Below, in pieces: positions 61,354 through 64,000 of a stretch of 64,000 nt of DNA. Below the pieces are notes generated by a model. That model made no database searches. It saw only the letters and a list, made by a program, of their open reading frames with translations, and was not told the origin of the DNA. The DNA lies in assembly GCA_964245825.1 (NCBI GenBank), contig CAXTNT010000011.1:1-64000 (forward strand). The letters are read 5' to 3'. Every line of letters begins with the position of its first letter. Within the stretch, counting starts at the first letter, position 1. A program made the position numbers and the translations under genes. The stretch comes from CAJCIY01 sp964245825. GTDB lineage: Bacteria > Actinomycetota > Actinomycetes > Mycobacteriales > CAJCIY01.

Positions 61354-62280
61354 TCAGTCCCGGACGTAGTCGTTCCACTCCTTGTACCGGTCGAGCCGTC
61401 CGGTCACTGACTGCCGGAACAGGCCGAGCAGCTGCGTGGTGATCTCGCCCGGCCGGCCGGTGCCGACCTTCCGGTCGTCGACCTCCACGAGCGGGACGAC
61501 CTCGGCGGCCGTACCGGTGAAGAAGGCCTCGTCGGCGAGGTAGAGGTCGGACCGGTTCAGCGACTGCTCGCGGACCTCGTAGCCCTCGTCCCGGGCGAGG
61601 GTCATCACGGTGTCGCGGGTGATGCCGGCCAGCGCCCCGTCCACCAGCGGCGGGGTGACCAGCGTGCGGCCGTACACGACGAAGATGTTCTCGCCGCTGC
61701 CTTCCGCGATGTTCCCCTCGGGAGTGAGCAGGATCGCCTCGTCGTAGCCGGCCTTGAGCGCGGCGACCTTGGCCAGCGACGAGTTGATGTACTGGCCGGT
61801 GCCCTTGCCGGTGGGCGGGATGGTGTTGTTGCCGATCCGCTGCCAGGAGCTGACCGCCGCACGGCAGCCCCGCTCCTCGGCCTCGGCGCCGAGGTAGGAG
61901 CCCCACGGCCAGCAGGCGATCGACACCACGGTCGGGGAAGGCAGCGGGTTGAGCCCCATCTCGCCGTAGCCGAGGTAGAACAGGGGCCGGATGTAGCAGG
62001 ACTCGACCTCGTTGACCCGGACGAGCTCCCGGGTCGCCGCGACGATCTCCGCGGCGGTGAACCGCGGTTCCATCATGTACAGGTGCGCGCTGCGGTAGAG
62101 CCGGGCGATGTGCTCGGTGAGCCGGAACACCGCCGGGCCGCGGTCGGTGGCGTACGCGCGGATGCCCTCGAAGACGCCCCACCCGTAGTGCAGCGTGGGG
62201 TTGAGGACGTGGATGGTGGCGTCGTCCCAGTCGACGAACTCGCCGTCCATCCAGATCTTGGCAGTCTTGGTCAGCGGCAT
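61354..62280 (-). CDS. ilvE: Branched-chain amino acid aminotransferase
   Basis: The 308-residue class IV PLP enzyme transfers amino groups in the last step of Leu, Ile and Val synthesis. The PLP Lys159 lies in PTGKGTGQYINSSLA. Other marks are HYGWGVFEGIRAY and EGSGENIFVVYG. It has the short form of the E. coli type. A 7-bp hairpin lies 23 bases upstream. Confidence 0.96.
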   Translation of the reverse strand: MPLTKTAKIWMDGEFVDWDDATIHVLNPTLHYGWGVFEGIRAYATDRGPAVFRLTEHIARLYRSAHLYMMEPRFTAAEIVAATRELVRVNEVESCYIRPLFYLGYGEMGLNPLPSPTVVSIACWPWGSYLGAEAEERGCRAAVSSWQRIGNNTIPPTGKGTGQYINSSLAKVAALKAGYDEAILLTPEGNIAEGSGENIFVVYGRTLVTPPLVDGALAGITRDTVMTLARDEGYEVREQSLNRSDLYLADEAFFTGTAAEVVPLVEVDDRKVGTGRPGEITTQLLGLFRQSVTGRLDRYKEWNDYVRD

Positions 62281-62302
62281 GGCGCGGGTCTCCTTCGCTG
62301 TC

Positions 62303-62319
62303 GTGGTTCAGGGAACCAC
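62303..62319 (-). promoter_or_regulatory. Hairpin just upstream of ilvE
   Basis: GTGGTTC and GAACCAC form a perfect 7-bp stem with a three-base loop, 23 bases before the ilvE start. It could be a protein-binding operator or a leader hairpin; no U-tract follows. Confidence 0.4.
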
Positions 62320-62376
62320 GGCTTCGTCACAACGGGATGTCGGTGACGGGGTCGTGGTACGGCAGCGGGTCGCGCT

Positions 62377-62398
62377 CCCCCGCATTCTACGGCGGGGG
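62377..62398 (-). terminator. Terminator-like hairpin after the PRC-barrel genes
   Basis: CCCCCGC and GCGGGGG form a 7-bp stem with an 8-base loop, 20 bases past the PRC-barrel stop. Confidence 0.5.
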
Positions 62399-62417
62399 CA
62401 TCTCCGCCAGCATGCGG

Positions 62418-62852
62418 TCAGTCCGCGGCGACGACCAGCGCGTAGCTGCCCAGCCCCAGCAACCTGCTGGGCTCGACCGCCGCACCCCCGGTCGACACCA
62501 CGCCGAGCGCACCGCTGTCGGTGTCGACCTCGACGTCGTCGACCGAGCCGAGCTCGACGCCCGCGTCGGTCAGCACCAGCGACCCCAGCAGGGCGCCGCG
62601 CCCCTTCAGCGTGTCGGTCTCCAGGCCGTCGGCGGGCTCGCGCAGGCTGTCCTCGGCGTCGATCACGGCCGCGTCGGCGATGCCAGTCACGTGCGCGTGG
62701 TCGATCACCCGGGCCTTCCGGCCCTTGCCGACCTGCCAGGCGAGCACGGTGCCGCGGTGGATGTCGACGACGACGCCGTGGATCTCCCCGACCCGCTCGG
62801 CCGTGTCGCGGGCCACGACCTTCATCCCCAGCAGGGAGTGCAGGCTGGTCAT
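62418..62852 (-). CDS. PRC-barrel protein
   Basis: The 144-residue protein comprises two PRC-barrel-like halves (MTSLHSLLGMKVVARDTAER and VLTDAGVELGSVDDVEVDTD). Such barrels occur in RimM and as stand-alone proteins that bind RNA or membranes. The ATG overlaps the stop of the upstream PRC gene (ATGA). Function unknown. Confidence 0.85.
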   Translation of the reverse strand: MTSLHSLLGMKVVARDTAERVGEIHGVVVDIHRGTVLAWQVGKGRKARVIDHAHVTGIADAAVIDAEDSLREPADGLETDTLKGRGALLGSLVLTDAGVELGSVDDVEVDTDSGALGVVSTGGAAVEPSRLLGLGSYALVVAAD

Positions 62853-63607
62853 GACGTCACCGTCGAGCCGGCCGCAGGCGCCGGGGGGCTGCCGAGCTGG
62901 GCGCGGAACGCCTCGACCGAGCCGCCGAAGCCGGACAGGTCCTGGGTGATGAACGGGCGTACCTCCGCTGGCACCACCAGGTGGCTCCCAGACACCGCGA
63001 GCGTGTACGGCAGCGGCACGAACTCCTCGTGTCCGGGGTCCTTGTCGTTGGCCTCGTTCGGTCGCAGCTGGTAGCCGACCACGTCACCCGGTGACGCCGA
63101 GGCGGAGCCCACGCCGACCACACCGCCGTGCAGCACCAGGTCGGTCACGACGCCGAGCGAGTCGCCGGCGTCGGTGAGCACCTCGTTGCCCAGCACGTTG
63201 CGGTGCTTGTCCGCCTCGGCCCGCGCCTGCTCCCCGGCCTCCTCCTCGAGCACCCCGCTGGAGGCGACCGTGACGGCGTGCCGGCCGATGGCGTGCAGCT
63301 GCGAGAGCTGGAGCCCGACCTTCAGCGGGCCGGCGAAGATCCCGCCGTGCTTGTTCAGGGTGATGCCGGTGAGCCGACCCAGCTCCGGTGAGTACAGGAC
63401 GTCCTTGACGTCGGCGATCGCCTCGCCCTCGGCGATGCTCACGACCACCCGGCCCGACACCTCGGTGGCCCGCATCAGGGCCATCTCGGCCGGCGGGTCG
63501 CCCACCGGCTGCGGGGAGGCCTTCGGCTTCGCCCGGGGGGAGGGCCGGCGCGCGGCCTTCGGCGCGGGCTCAGCCGCCGAGGCGGCGGCCCTCTTGCGGC
63601 CGGTCAC
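62849..63607 (-). CDS. PRC-barrel protein with basic N-terminus
   Basis: The 252-residue product starts at GTG 63607 with a 40-residue Ala/Pro/Lys-rich stretch (TGRKRAAASAAEPAPKAARR) and then two PRC-barrel halves (LMRATEVSGRVVVSIAEGEA; NEVLTDAGDSLGVVTDLVLH). The basic N-terminus may bind nucleic acid or phospholipid. It overlaps the small membrane gene (GTGA) and the next PRC gene (ATGA). Confidence 0.85.
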   Translation of the reverse strand: MTGRKRAAASAAEPAPKAARRPSPRAKPKASPQPVGDPPAEMALMRATEVSGRVVVSIAEGEAIADVKDVLYSPELGRLTGITLNKHGGIFAGPLKVGLQLSQLHAIGRHAVTVASSGVLEEEAGEQARAEADKHRNVLGNEVLTDAGDSLGVVTDLVLHGGVVGVGSASASPGDVVGYQLRPNEANDKDPGHEEFVPLPYTLAVSGSHLVVPAEVRPFITQDLSGFGGSVEAFRAQLGSPPAPAAGSTVTS

Positions 63608-63744
63608 CGCCGACCGCCCCGCCGGCTGCGACCCGTGGTCGCAATCACCCCGCCACTGCGGCGGCGGCTCTGCACGAAGGCGACGGCCGCGGTCAGCAGG
63701 GCGATCACCACCACCACGATGACCAGCCAGACCCACCACTGCAT
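63604..63744 (-). CDS. Small membrane protein
   Basis: The 46-residue product has one N-terminal membrane helix (MQWWVWLVIVVVVIALLTAA) and a basic C-terminal tail (QSRRRSGGVI...RSRRGGRR). GAGAGGA lies seven bases upstream of the ATG. Its stop overlaps the PRC-barrel gene start (GTGA). The three genes look like a unit in which this peptide could anchor or recruit the soluble barrels; function unknown. Confidence 0.7.
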   Translation of the reverse strand: MQWWVWLVIVVVVIALLTAAVAFVQSRRRSGGVIATTGRSRRGGRR

Positions 63745-63819
63745 CTCGACGTCCTCTCCCGTACGCGCCCGGGTGCGCTTGGCGAGTCTCTACCCCGCCG
63801 CCCGGGTTCCGACCCGCGC

Positions 63820-64000
63820 TCAGCCAGCGGCGGCCGTGGCCAGCTCGTCGCCGACCGCGGAGGTGGACGCGGGTCCGGGCCGGCCGGCGAGCCGCGTGGC
63901 AACCGCGCGTTCCACCTGCGCCGCGGCCGCGGTCTCGCCGAGGTGCGCCAGCAGCAGGGCGACCGACAGCACGGCGGCGGTCGGGTCGGCGCGCCCGGTC
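63820..64000 (-). CDS. leuB: 3-isopropylmalate dehydrogenase, C-terminal part (runs off the window)
   Basis: The last 59 codons are present: GRADPTAAVLSVALLLAHLG, then AQVERAVATRL, then STSAVGDELATAAAG. This matches the end of LeuB, where PTA-x-LS-x-A-LL and T-x-x-VGD are conserved. It oxidises and decarboxylates 3-isopropylmalate in leucine synthesis. The 5' end lies beyond 64000. It agrees with the other leucine genes in this region. Confidence 0.88.
   Translation of the reverse strand, partial: TGRADPTAAVLSVALLLAHLGETAAAAQVERAVATRLAGRPGPASTSAVGDELATAAAG

Overview
The window is about 64 kb of high-GC DNA from an actinobacterium. Supporting evidence: GTGA/ATGA gene overlaps throughout, the actinobacterial order rpsP-rimM-trmD-rplS-lepB-rnhB-DUF2469-yraN-comM, GlnR-type boxes, an IclR-type NdgR regulator beside leuCD, a Lys/Ala/Pro-tailed HU, an F420 biosynthesis gene (cofC), a DivIVA-domain protein resembling SepIVA, and a 13E12/DUF222 HNH protein. 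A type III glutamine synthetase points away from Streptomyces and Mycobacterium. A frankialean or geodermatophilalean-like lineage is an inference only.

Positions 1 to about 11,045 are one end of an integrated mobile element. A large serine recombinase has split comM: the comM 5' fragment lies at 11,045-11,303, and the rest of comM should lie beyond the left edge. Behind the recombinase run nine small minus-strand genes, nearly all joined by 4-bp stop/start overlaps. They include a winged-helix replication-type protein, a SWIM zinc-finger protein, an HTH protein and an HNH nuclease. A phage tape measure gene follows with no head, portal or terminase genes visible, so the element looks like a deleted prophage or phage-derived island. 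Its far end carries short accessory genes: a SEC-C membrane protein, a toxin-antitoxin-like pair, a frameshifted ribbon-helix-helix gene and a lipoprotein.

From 11.3 to 42 kb lies conserved housekeeping DNA, nearly all on the minus strand. It covers nuclease, signal peptidase and ribosome genes (yraN to ffh) and nitrogen control (glnD, glnB, amtB), which is divergent from glutamine synthetase III across two GlnR-like boxes. Next come ftsY, smc, mutM, rnc, an acyl carrier protein, rpmF, DUF177, a DivIVA-like protein, coaD, rsmD, recG and a DAK-type kinase. rpmB, thiL, an Lrp-type sensor, a DUF3515 lipoprotein and ddl complete the block.

From 42 to 54 kb are a Cys/Met PLP enzyme, gpsA, plsC, cofC, a polyphosphate module (ppk, CYTH-CHAD, NUDIX plus histidine phosphatase), HU, leuD, leuC and ndgR, then convergent tRNA-Glu and tRNA-Gln genes. 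From 54 to 64 kb are gltX, a fumarylacetoacetate-hydrolase family gene, two small membrane or secreted proteins, cimA with an apparent Ile/Val attenuator, a 13E12 HNH gene bracketed by repeats, a CBS protein, ilvE, two PRC-barrel genes with a tiny membrane protein, and the 3' end of leuB. Together leuB, ilvE, cimA, leuC, leuD and ndgR form a dispersed branched-chain amino acid region.
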